From Eubacterium sp. (GTDB lineage: Bacteria; Bacillota; Clostridia; Oscillospirales; Acutalibacteraceae): a stretch of DNA of 9,620 nt. Every line of letters starts with the position of its first letter. Position 1 is the stretch's first letter. Of this stretch, positions 1 to 5,232 are shown piece after piece. The notes below the pieces were generated by a model. That model had not been told where the DNA came from. It did no database searches and was given only the letters and a program-made list of their open reading frames with translations. The stretch is taken from the NCBI GenBank assembly GCA_029052085.1, contig JAIDJS010000299.1, forward strand, positions 1 through 9,620, in the 5' to 3' direction. The position numbers were made by a program, and so were the translations under genes.

Positions 1-509
1 CTGCTCCTTCCGGAGGGAAAACAACCTTTCTCAGGGATTTTTCAAGGTTGCTTTCCGGCGGGTTTAACAGCAAATACAGAAAAGTTGCAATCATTGATGA
101 AAGAAATGAATTGGCATTTAAAGGGCCAAATGGAATTAATGCTGATATAGGAATAAACACGGACGTGCTGACAGGCTATCCAAAAAGCGAAGGTATTGAA
201 ATGGCGATACGAACATTATCTCCTGAAATGATTGTATGTGATGAGATTTCCGATTCGTCAGAGGTTGAAGCTATGGCAGATGGCTTTTTATCCGGTGTTC
301 GGTTTGCTGTGTCAGTCCATGCTTCAAGCAAAGAGGAAATTGTGAATAAAAAAATTATCAGAGAGCTTATCGCAAGAAATGAATTTGATTATATAGTGCT
401 GCTTAATGATTATACAAATGATTTTGAAATTATGGAAGTAAGTGAGATAAGAAGTGAAATATTTAGGAATTATTCTTCTGAATTTATCTTGGATTGCAGC
501 AGGCTTTAG
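1..509 (+). CDS. spoIIIAA: Stage III sporulation protein AA, ATPase (partial, 5' end outside window)
   Basis: Cytoplasmic ATPase of the SpoIIIA-SpoIIQ channel, related to secretion-system ATPases, thought to power the channel in the mother cell. The reading frame is already open at base 3 and gives 168 residues before the TAG stop. It opens inside the Walker A loop (APSGGKTTFLRD); the codon before it ends in CT, so P-loop residue 1 is S, P, T or A rather than Gly, which I recall as common in this family. Further family marks are IDERNE, the D-V-L-T-G-Y-P-K-S-E-G stretch, a Walker B (MIVCDE, bases 228-245) and the VSVHASS segment around base 312. A TTG at 48 could be misread as a start, but Walker A lies upstream of it, so the gene is cut by the window edge and not intrinsically short. 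It heads the operon and overlaps spoIIIAB by 56 nt. Its promoter, sigma-E dependent in studied species, is not visible. Confidence 0.95.
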   Translation, partial: APSGGKTTFLRDFSRLLSGGFNSKYRKVAIIDERNELAFKGPNGINADIGINTDVLTGYPKSEGIEMAIRTLSPEMIVCDEISDSSEVEAMADGFLSGVRFAVSVHASSKEEIVNKKIIRELIARNEFDYIVLLNDYTNDFEIMEVSEIRSEIFRNYSSEFILDCSRL

Positions 510-915
510 CAAGTCCTACAAGCTTAAACGGAAGTGCAGTATATCAAGTGAATTAATTGAAATGTGCAATCTTATGGCAATTGAGCTTGAATTCTCTGTT
601 AATGAAACAGGAAAAATAATAAAAAGGCTTTGCAATGAGCCAACGCTTTTGCATTTGGATTTTTTAAAGGATTTAAGCTTGGAAGATATAGCTATTAAAA
701 CAGAGCTTGATAAAGAGGATAATGAAAGAATAAATTTTCTTTTTAAAAACATCGGTAAAACAGATTCGGCTTCCATGCTCAGCCTGATTGAAGCATTCAA
801 GCAGAATATGCAGATGAGCAGAAAAAAATATGAGGATTATTATAAAAGCCACAGCAGACTTTACATAGCTTTTGGAATATTCGGCTCTCTTGCAGTTACT
901 CTTGTTTTAATATAG
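454..915 (+). CDS. spoIIIAB: Stage III sporulation protein AB
   Basis: Membrane component of the mother-cell SpoIIIA complex, 153 residues, with family resemblance to type II secretion GspF-like proteins. An N-terminal hydrophobic helix (about residues 3-18) is followed by the family-typical G-F-x-x-S-x-x-L pattern (GFSKSYKL, 17-24), a long helical cytoplasmic domain with ELEFS (44-48) and GKTD (101-104), and a C-terminal membrane helix after SRLY (about 138-153). I chose the GTG at 454 because the N-terminal helix is needed and no later start would keep it. This gives a 56-nt out-of-frame overlap with the end of spoIIIAA. The upstream ribosome-binding site is weak, so translation is probably coupled to spoIIIAA. 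The stop at 913-915 runs straight into the AGGAGGA of spoIIIAC. Confidence 0.93.
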   Translation: MKYLGIILLNLSWIAAGFSKSYKLKRKCSISSELIEMCNLMAIELEFSVNETGKIIKRLCNEPTLLHLDFLKDLSLEDIAIKTELDKEDNERINFLFKNIGKTDSASMLSLIEAFKQNMQMSRKKYEDYYKSHSRLYIAFGIFGSLAVTLVLI

Positions 916-923
916 GAGGATAA

Positions 924-1118
924 ATGGAAGTTAATTTGATATTTAAAATTGCGGCTATCGGAATAATTGTTTCTGTTCTGAATACGGTTCTTGTACGAAG
1001 CGGAAGGGAAGATCAGGCAATGCTTACAACGCTTGCCGGTGTTGTTGTCGTTTTAATGATGCTGATTCCTGAAATAAACGAACTTTTTTCAACCGTCAAG
1101 TCGCTGTTTAATTTATGA
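924..1118 (+). CDS. spoIIIAC: Stage III sporulation protein AC
   Basis: Very small (64 residues) two-helix membrane protein of the SpoIIIA complex. The sequence is highly typical of the family: helix one at about residues 3-22 (IFKIAAIGIIVSVLNTVL), a short polar loop RSGREDQA (26-33), then helix two (TTLAGVVVVLMMLIP, about 35-49) and a short tail. The RSGREDQA loop is the hallmark that separates it from random hydrophobic ORFs. It has a strong ribosome-binding site, AGGAGGA at 914-920, four bases before the ATG; this is the best such site inside the operon. Its TGA overlaps the ATG of spoIIIAD (ATGA, 1115-1118), which indicates translational coupling. SpoIIIAC and SpoIIIAD are homologous to each other in the membrane region. 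Confidence 0.95.
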   Translation: MEVNLIFKIAAIGIIVSVLNTVLVRSGREDQAMLTTLAGVVVVLMMLIPEINELFSTVKSLFNL

Positions 1119-1495
1119 GTGTTTTAATAGGAATTTCTCTTTCTGCACTTATTCTTGCAGTGCTGATAAGAGATTATAATAAAACGGCTTCAATAGCTAT
1201 TGTAATTGCGGCTTCTGCAATGATTTTTATCAGAATTGCATCTGATGTTTCAACAATATTTACATCGTTAACCCATATTTCATCAGGTGTTGAAACGGCA
1301 GCAAGCTATATAAAATTAATGATGAAAGTGCTTGGAATTGTACTTATTACTCAATTTACGGCTGATTTGTGCCGTGACTGCGGCGAAAATTCACTTGCAA
1401 GCCAGACGGAAACAGCTGCAAAAATAATTGTTGTTTCAATGATTTTGCCGTTGTTTGAAACGGTTATTAAAATTGTGGCAGGATTTTTAGAATGA
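1115..1495 (+). CDS. spoIIIAD: Stage III sporulation protein AD
   Basis: Polytopic membrane protein, 126 residues, of the SpoIIIA channel. Hydrophobic segments lie at about residues 3-18, 25-43, 68-83 and 101-124. The conserved family segment is ADLCRDCGENSLASQTETAAK (83-103), an amphipathic stretch between the last two hydrophobic parts. The start is fixed by the 4-nt ATGA overlap with spoIIIAC; the stop is likewise an ATGA overlap with spoIIIAE (1492-1495). These paired couplings suggest that AC, AD and AE are made in fixed ratios. Length and motif match the family and nothing appears broken. Confidence 0.94.
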   Translation: MSVLIGISLSALILAVLIRDYNKTASIAIVIAASAMIFIRIASDVSTIFTSLTHISSGVETAASYIKLMMKVLGIVLITQFTADLCRDCGENSLASQTETAAKIIVVSMILPLFETVIKIVAGFLE

Positions 1496-2622
1496 AGAGA
1501 TTTATATATGTGTTTGCAGTATTTATTGTGCTGCTCATCATTCCTCAAACGGTATATGCTGAAGAAACAGAGGATTATCAGGAGTATCTTAACCAATATG
1601 ATTTTTCGTTTATGGAGGAATTAGACGGCGATACCTATGGTTTGCTTGATGAACTTGGATTAACGGATTTTGATTATAATACTCTGGTTAATTTCTCTGT
1701 ATCTGATTTTTTAAAGTCAGTTAAAGATGTTTTTAAAGGTGCGGCTCAAACGCCGATTGAAGCGTGCATCGTTATATTTGTGTTTATTATTATTTCTTCC
1801 TTTTTTCAAAATCTCAAATCAACTATGCTGAATGATGATATGAGTTCTGTTTTTTCAACGGTCAGTGCACTGGTTATTGCCGTTGTGCTTGCAGTTAAAA
1901 TGAAAACAACAATAAGTCTTGCCTGTACTGCTATATCGGTTTGTGCTGATTTTGTATTTGCCTTTGTTCCCGTATTCTGTATTATAGTTGCGGCCTCAGG
2001 CAATACAGTTGCTGCCTTTTCCACAAATACGATGCTGCTTTCTTTAGCTCAGACCTTAAATTATATTTCCAAAAATATTTTTGTTCCGCTGACAAATTGC
2101 TTTCTGGCAATCGGTATCTGCTCCGGGCTTAGAAGCGAGCTGAATCTTAGTTCTCTTCTGGCTTTTCTGAAAAAATATATTACAACAGCTATTTCTATGG
2201 CAGCAGCAGGCTTTGTATCAGTTCTTTCTATTAAAACCGCTGTTGCTTCAAGAGCAGATGCCATAGGGCTGCGTTCAATAAGATTCGCAATAAATTCAGT
2301 TGTACCTGTTATCGGCAGTGCAATCAGCGAAGGTCTATTGTCAATACAGTCTTATTCGTCATTGATTCGTTCAAGCGTTGGTGTTGTAGGGATTGTTGCA
2401 GTAGCACTTGTGTTTATGCCTGCAATTATTGAAGTTGTGTTATGGCGTTTTTTTCTTTCCCTTTCAAGTCTTGTTTCCGATGTGTTCGGAGATAAATCCG
2501 TTTCGTTGGTAATAAAGGCATTCGCAGATGCAATGCTTGTTATGAATGTTATTTTAATTCTGTCAATGGTAACAACAATTATTTCAATAGGCATTTTAAT
2601 TGCTGCAAAGGGAAGTACATAA
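1492..2622 (+). CDS. spoIIIAE: Stage III sporulation protein AE
   Basis: Largest membrane protein of the SpoIIIA complex, 376 residues. It begins with a basic, hydrophobic signal-like segment (MKRFIYVFAVFIVLLI) ending near VYAEE (21-25), so the following acidic stretch (about 24-85) probably lies outside the mother-cell cytoplasm, in the space between the two membranes. Six to eight hydrophobic segments follow, at about 88-104, 118-136, 141-168, 193-212, 226-247, 262-282, 295-315 and 338-372. The most conserved stretch is around ASRADAIGLRSIRFAIN (252-268) and VVPVIGSAISEGL (270-282). Its start overlaps spoIIIAD (ATGA), and the spoIIIAF ATG follows its TAA with no gap. Signal peptide cleavage is inferred from composition only. 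Confidence 0.94.
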   Translation: MKRFIYVFAVFIVLLIIPQTVYAEETEDYQEYLNQYDFSFMEELDGDTYGLLDELGLTDFDYNTLVNFSVSDFLKSVKDVFKGAAQTPIEACIVIFVFIIISSFFQNLKSTMLNDDMSSVFSTVSALVIAVVLAVKMKTTISLACTAISVCADFVFAFVPVFCIIVAASGNTVAAFSTNTMLLSLAQTLNYISKNIFVPLTNCFLAIGICSGLRSELNLSSLLAFLKKYITTAISMAAAGFVSVLSIKTAVASRADAIGLRSIRFAINSVVPVIGSAISEGLLSIQSYSSLIRSSVGVVGIVAVALVFMPAIIEVVLWRFFLSLSSLVSDVFGDKSVSLVIKAFADAMLVMNVILILSMVTTIISIGILIAAKGST

Positions 2623-3063
2623 ATGGATTATATTAAAAGCTGGACGTTTTGTATATGTATAACTTTGATTGTTTCCGTCATATTTTCAATATTAAGTCCC
2701 AAAGGGACTATGGGAAGATTTTACAAGGTTATCATATCGGTTTTTATCTTTATTTCTTTTTTATATCCGTTAACGGATTTCGATTTTGATGGTTTTAAAA
2801 TGGATTTCAATTTTAATACCGAATATGAAAATCTTGTTGAAAGCTCGGCAAAGCAGGAAATTACGTATTCTGTTGAAAAGGTTTTAACGGATAATGAAAT
2901 ATATAACTCTTCAATAAGTGCAGAGGTGGAGCAAAACGGAGATGAGATTTTTATTAACAGAATTTTGGTTTCCGTAACTGATGATTACGATGTTGAAGAA
3001 GTAAAAGCACTGCTTTTGGAAAATTTAGGTGTAGTTGCGGAAGTGAAGCGAATAGGTGAATAG
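2623..3063 (+). CDS. spoIIIAF: Stage III sporulation protein AF
   Basis: Membrane protein of the SpoIIIA complex, 146 residues. Two N-terminal hydrophobic helices (about 8-24 and 34-50), joined by a short SPKGTMGRFY loop, precede a soluble domain (about 62-146) with alternating beta/alpha character ending VVAEVKRIGE. In the known family this soluble part is a ring-building-motif type fold; here that is inferred from family membership. The ATG follows the spoIIIAE TAA directly, with an AAGGGAAG ribosome-binding site about 8-10 nt upstream inside spoIIIAE. The gene overlaps spoIIIAG by 8 nt. Sequence identity in this family is low, so the call rests on order, length and two-helix topology as much as on motifs. 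Confidence 0.92.
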   Translation: MDYIKSWTFCICITLIVSVIFSILSPKGTMGRFYKVIISVFIFISFLYPLTDFDFDGFKMDFNFNTEYENLVESSAKQEITYSVEKVLTDNEIYNSSISAEVEQNGDEIFINRILVSVTDDYDVEEVKALLLENLGVVAEVKRIGE

Positions 3064-3592
3064 TTTAAAAGAAAAGTTCAAGCATACTTTTGAACAAAAG
3101 AATTCCAAAACAAAAATTCTTATTGCAGTTGGAGTAATCGGGATTTTGCTTATCCTGCTGTCTGAAATAAGCCTGCCGTCTTCAAAAAAAGAAACAGAGG
3201 TTACTAAAACAGATTATTCCTCTTATGTTAATGAGCTTGATGATAAGCTTAATAATCTTATTTCAAGTATAGACGGAGTGGGAAAATGTAAAGTTATGAT
3301 AACTTTAAAAAGCACTTCCGAAAGTGTTTATGCAAAAAATATACAGAATTCACAAAGTGAAAGTTCTGCTTCGCAAAATAGTGAATATGTTATATATGAC
3401 GGGAAAGATGGCGACAGACCGATTTTGATTCAGGAAAATTTTCCGGAAATTGAGGGTATCGCTATAGTCTGCAGCGGTGGAGATAACATTGCTGTAAGAG
3501 AAAGAGTGATTCAATGTGTATCATCACTTTTTAATATCTCTTCAAACCGCATTTCGGTTTCAAAGCTGAGCGGTGATAACAGAGGTAAGTAA
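3056..3592 (+). CDS. spoIIIAG: Stage III sporulation protein AG, ring-forming channel protein
   Basis: Single-pass membrane protein, 178 residues, whose extracytoplasmic domain forms a large oligomeric ring in the channel between mother cell and forespore in studied species. A basic cytoplasmic N-terminus (1-19) is followed by a membrane helix (about 20-38). The outer domain carries the family segments LISSIDGVGKCKVMITLKS (68-86) and VYAKN (91-95), then a Ser/Gln-rich insert (about 95-108), ENFPEIEGIAIVCSGGD (127-143) and a closing helix-strand VIQCVSSLFNI (151-161), ISVSKL (166-171). This is the secretin/YscJ-like ring-building arrangement with its internal insertion. The start is GTG at 3056, overlapping spoIIIAF by 8 nt; it is chosen because it gives a short basic segment before the helix. 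There is no terminator after it; a 72-nt leader to spoIIIAH follows. Confidence 0.94.
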   Translation: MNSLKEKFKHTFEQKNSKTKILIAVGVIGILLILLSEISLPSSKKETEVTKTDYSSYVNELDDKLNNLISSIDGVGKCKVMITLKSTSESVYAKNIQNSQSESSASQNSEYVIYDGKDGDRPILIQENFPEIEGIAIVCSGGDNIAVRERVIQCVSSLFNISSNRISVSKLSGDNRGK

Positions 3593-3610
3593 AAATAAAA
3601 ATACATTTAT

Positions 3611-3658
3611 CTGCCCATTGATGAATGTGTTTATGAATAAAACGATTTATATGGGCGG
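3611..3658 (+). promoter_or_regulatory. Inverted repeat in the spoIIIAH leader overlapping its ribosome-binding region
   Basis: CTGCCCAT (3611-3618) can pair with ATGGGCGG (3651-3658): eight pairs including one G-T wobble, enclosing a 32-nt AU-rich loop. The right arm contains the GGGCGG that lies six bases before the ATG at 3665, so a folded mRNA would hide part of the ribosome-binding region. The large loop makes the fold only moderately stable. No T-run follows, so it is not a terminator. The regulatory role is inference. Confidence 0.35.
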
Positions 3659-3664
3659 AAAGGC

Positions 3665-4294
3665 ATGGTTTATATGGATGAAAACAAAGAATTGAAGGCT
3701 GCAAAAAAGGCAAAGGTTAAGGGCATATTAACTGAGGATGAAATTAAAAAGAAGAAGGATAAGAAAACAAGAACGGCTCTTTCAATTTTTGTGCTTTTGC
3801 TGGCTGTTGGTCTTGGCGGAAACTGGTATTGGGAAAACAGTGATATATCTTCAAAAATAAGCACTGTATCGGGAAATACCAAAACACTTGGCGAAGCTAC
3901 ATATGTTGATGCTACAACAGAGCTTGAAACAGATGCTCCAAGCGATTATTTTTCCTCGGCAAGAATGGATCGTCAGAATGCAAGAGATGCTGCGCTTGAA
4001 AAGCTTCAGAATGTAATCAATGCAACTGATGAGAGCGAGGAAGCACGTGTTTCTGCTTCGGAAAGTGTTGTCAGAATATCAGCAAATATTGAAATTGAAA
4101 ATAAAATTGAAACGCTTGTTCAGGCAAAAGGTGTTAAAAACTGTATTGCCGTTGTCAGCGAAGACGGCGAAAAGGTAGATGTAATCGTTGATGTTGAAGA
4201 ATTAACAGATGATATCATTCTGCAGATTAAGGAAATCGCAACCGCACAGCTGCAATGTACTTTTGAAAATGTTACCATTATACAATCAAATTAA
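3665..4294 (+). CDS. spoIIIAH: Stage III sporulation protein AH, SpoIIQ-binding channel protein
   Basis: Single-pass mother-cell membrane protein whose outer domain, in studied spore formers, binds forespore SpoIIQ and forms the channel ring. It is 209 residues from the ATG at 3665. The ATG at 3674 (MDENKELK) is an equally credible start and would give 206; GGGCGG suits the first and AAAGG the second. Layout: a strongly basic cytoplasmic tail (1-37, twelve Lys and one Arg), a membrane helix (about 38-53, ending NWYWEN), an acidic Thr/Ser-rich linker (about 57-95), then the family domain beginning SARMDRQNARDAALEKLQ and running through IENKIETLVQAKGVKNCIAVV to VTIIQSN at the end. The basic tail is longer than in the B. 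subtilis protein as I recall it. It is the last spoIIIA gene; no terminator separates it from the asp23 promoter. Confidence 0.93.
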   Translation: MVYMDENKELKAAKKAKVKGILTEDEIKKKKDKKTRTALSIFVLLLAVGLGGNWYWENSDISSKISTVSGNTKTLGEATYVDATTELETDAPSDYFSSARMDRQNARDAALEKLQNVINATDESEEARVSASESVVRISANIEIENKIETLVQAKGVKNCIAVVSEDGEKVDVIVDVEELTDDIILQIKEIATAQLQCTFENVTIIQSN

Positions 4295-4296
4295 TC

Positions 4297-4325
4297 TTGT
4301 ATATTTATGCCTCTTGTGTTATAAT
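4297..4325 (+). promoter_or_regulatory. Predicted sigma-A promoter for the Asp23-family gene
   Basis: A perfect -10 hexamer TATAAT (4320-4325) is preceded by the extended element TG plus one base (4317-4319). Exactly 17 bases upstream lies TTGTAT (4297-4302), a partial -35 match. Transcription would start near 4331-4333. The -35 begins three bases after the spoIIIAH stop, so the housekeeping unit starts right at the end of the sporulation operon. It is the most convincing promoter in the window. Confidence 0.75.
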
Positions 4326-4331
4326 ACTTAA

Positions 4332-4363
4332 CAAGTGAAAATAATCGTTGATTATTTTGCTTG
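4332..4363 (+). promoter_or_regulatory. Stem-loop at the predicted 5' end of the asp23 transcript
   Basis: A perfect 9-bp inverted repeat AAAATAATC (4338-4346) and GATTATTTT (4350-4358) with a 3-nt loop is extended by CAAG/CTTG (4332-4335 with 4360-4363) across a small bulge. The base of the stem coincides with the transcription start predicted from the promoter. No T-run follows, so termination is unlikely; a 5' mRNA-stabilising hairpin is the simplest reading. The AAGGAGG ribosome-binding site (4371-4377) lies clear of it. Confidence 0.45.
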
Positions 4364-4386
4364 CTTAAATAAGGAGGCCAGTAACT

Positions 4387-4779
4387 ATGGAAATTTCAAA
4401 TCATAATTCCAAAGGCGGATTAGTAATATCCGAAGAGGCTATTTCAGCTATTGTAACAAATGCAGCAGGCGATGTAGATGGTGTAGTCGGTTTTTCTAAC
4501 AGACCTATAGATATCGTGTCAACCATAAAAAAGGGCAGTTTAAAAGTAATGGCTCCCGTCAGAATCGCTCAGGACGGAGACGATTTGGATATAAGTGTAT
4601 GTATAAATATTGCAATTGGCAAGAAAATTCAGCCTGTTGCCGAAGAAATTCAAAGAGTGGTTAAGGATGCCGTTCAGAATATGACCGGAAAGCTTGTTTC
4701 AAAGGTTAATGTAATTATTGCCTCTGTTGAAGAAGAAAAACCGCAAAGCTCACCAGAACCTACTGAAATTGAAGAGTGA
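4387..4779 (+). CDS. Asp23/Gls24 family envelope stress protein
   Basis: Small cytoplasmic protein of 130 residues in the Asp23/Gls24 (YqhY-like) family. Family marks: GGLVISEEAISAIVTNAAGDVDGVVGF at 10-36, the strands LKVMAPVRIA and LDISVCINIAIGKKIQPVAEEIQ (67-89), and VVKDAVQNMTGKLVSKVNVII (91-111), followed by an acidic, Pro/Ser-rich tail (112-130). Staphylococcal Asp23 lies under the membrane and YqhY has been linked to fatty-acid metabolism control; which role applies here cannot be read from sequence. The start is set by a strong AAGGAGG (4371-4377) nine bases before the ATG. It has its own promoter upstream and an intrinsic terminator just downstream, so it is probably mostly a monocistronic message. 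Position next to nusB matches yqhY in Bacillus and many Clostridia. Confidence 0.92.
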   Translation: MEISNHNSKGGLVISEEAISAIVTNAAGDVDGVVGFSNRPIDIVSTIKKGSLKVMAPVRIAQDGDDLDISVCINIAIGKKIQPVAEEIQRVVKDAVQNMTGKLVSKVNVIIASVEEEKPQSSPEPTEIEE

Positions 4780-4792
4780 TTATAAAAAAATT

Positions 4793-4826
4793 CGGCTGAA
4801 AGTGTAATTATTTTCAGCCGTTTTTT
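4793..4826 (+). terminator. Intrinsic terminator between the asp23 gene and nusB
   Basis: CGGCTGAAA (4793-4801) pairs perfectly with TTTCAGCCG (4812-4820) around a 10-nt loop, followed at once by six T (4821-4826). An A-run (4784-4790) precedes the stem, so it could also work on the other strand. The nusB ribosome-binding site GGAGGA starts at 4831, only five bases after the T-run. The structure is unambiguous; its efficiency is unknown. Confidence 0.9.
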
Positions 4827-4839
4827 CGTTGGAGGAAAT

Positions 4840-5232
4840 ATGAATCGAAGTGAAATGAGAGAGCAGGCATTTATACTGCTTTTTGAAAAAGAATTTTTTA
4901 AGGACAAGCCGCTTGAGGAGATTGAAGAAATTTTTTCGGAAAATGTTTCGGCTTTGTCTGATTATGCAAAGGAATTATTTGAGATAACGTTCAATCATAT
5001 CAGCGAGCTTGATGAAATTATTGAAACGTATTCAAACGGATGGAAGCTGAACCGTATACCAAAGGTAAATCTTTCCATATTAAGACTTGCACTTTCGGAA
5101 ATGATTTATATTGAGAGCGTGCCTGAAAACGTTGCAATCAATGAAGCTGTTGAGCTGGCTAAGAAATATTCCGGAAATGAAGATTATTCCTTTATTAACG
5201 GTATTCTCGGCAGCTATTCAAGGAGTAAATAA
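4840..5232 (+). CDS. nusB: Transcription antitermination factor NusB
   Basis: All-helical RNA-binding protein of 130 residues that, with NusE (ribosomal protein S10), binds boxA RNA in ribosomal RNA transcripts and suppresses premature termination. The N-terminus has the typical NRSEMREQAFILLFEKEF (2-19). The most conserved C-terminal block is also present: WKLNRIPKVNLSILRLALSEM (68-88), VPENVAINEAVELAKKYS (94-111) and FINGILG (118-124). The ATG at 4840 has GGAGGA (4831-4836) three bases upstream. That site lies just downstream of the intrinsic terminator of the preceding gene, leaving no space for a separate promoter. Its stop overlaps the ATG of the following Kae1-like gene by one base (5232), so the two are translationally coupled. 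Length and motifs are normal. Confidence 0.95.
   Translation: MNRSEMREQAFILLFEKEFFKDKPLEEIEEIFSENVSALSDYAKELFEITFNHISELDEIIETYSNGWKLNRIPKVNLSILRLALSEMIYIESVPENVAINEAVELAKKYSGNEDYSFINGILGSYSRSK

Noticed and set aside
1..26. Non-Gly first residue of the SpoIIIAA Walker A loop as a defect
   Set aside because: The partial first codon ends in CT, so it is S, P, T or A; Ser at this place is common in the family as I recall, and the GKTT core and Walker B are intact.
48..509. A 153-codon ORF starting at TTG 48 as a complete gene
   Set aside because: The same frame is open upstream to base 3 and encodes the Walker A loop of SpoIIIAA, so the TTG is an internal Leu codon of a gene cut by the window edge.
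4332..4363. Stem-loop as the spoIIIA operon terminator
   Set aside because: No T-run follows the right arm, the stem is almost all A-T pairs, and it lies downstream of the asp23 promoter at the predicted transcript start.
4359..4372. boxA-like NusB-binding sequence (GCTTGCTTAAATAA) in the asp23 leader
   Set aside because: The resemblance to boxA (TGCTCTTTAACA) is weak and has mismatches in the core; AT-rich sequence would give such matches by chance.
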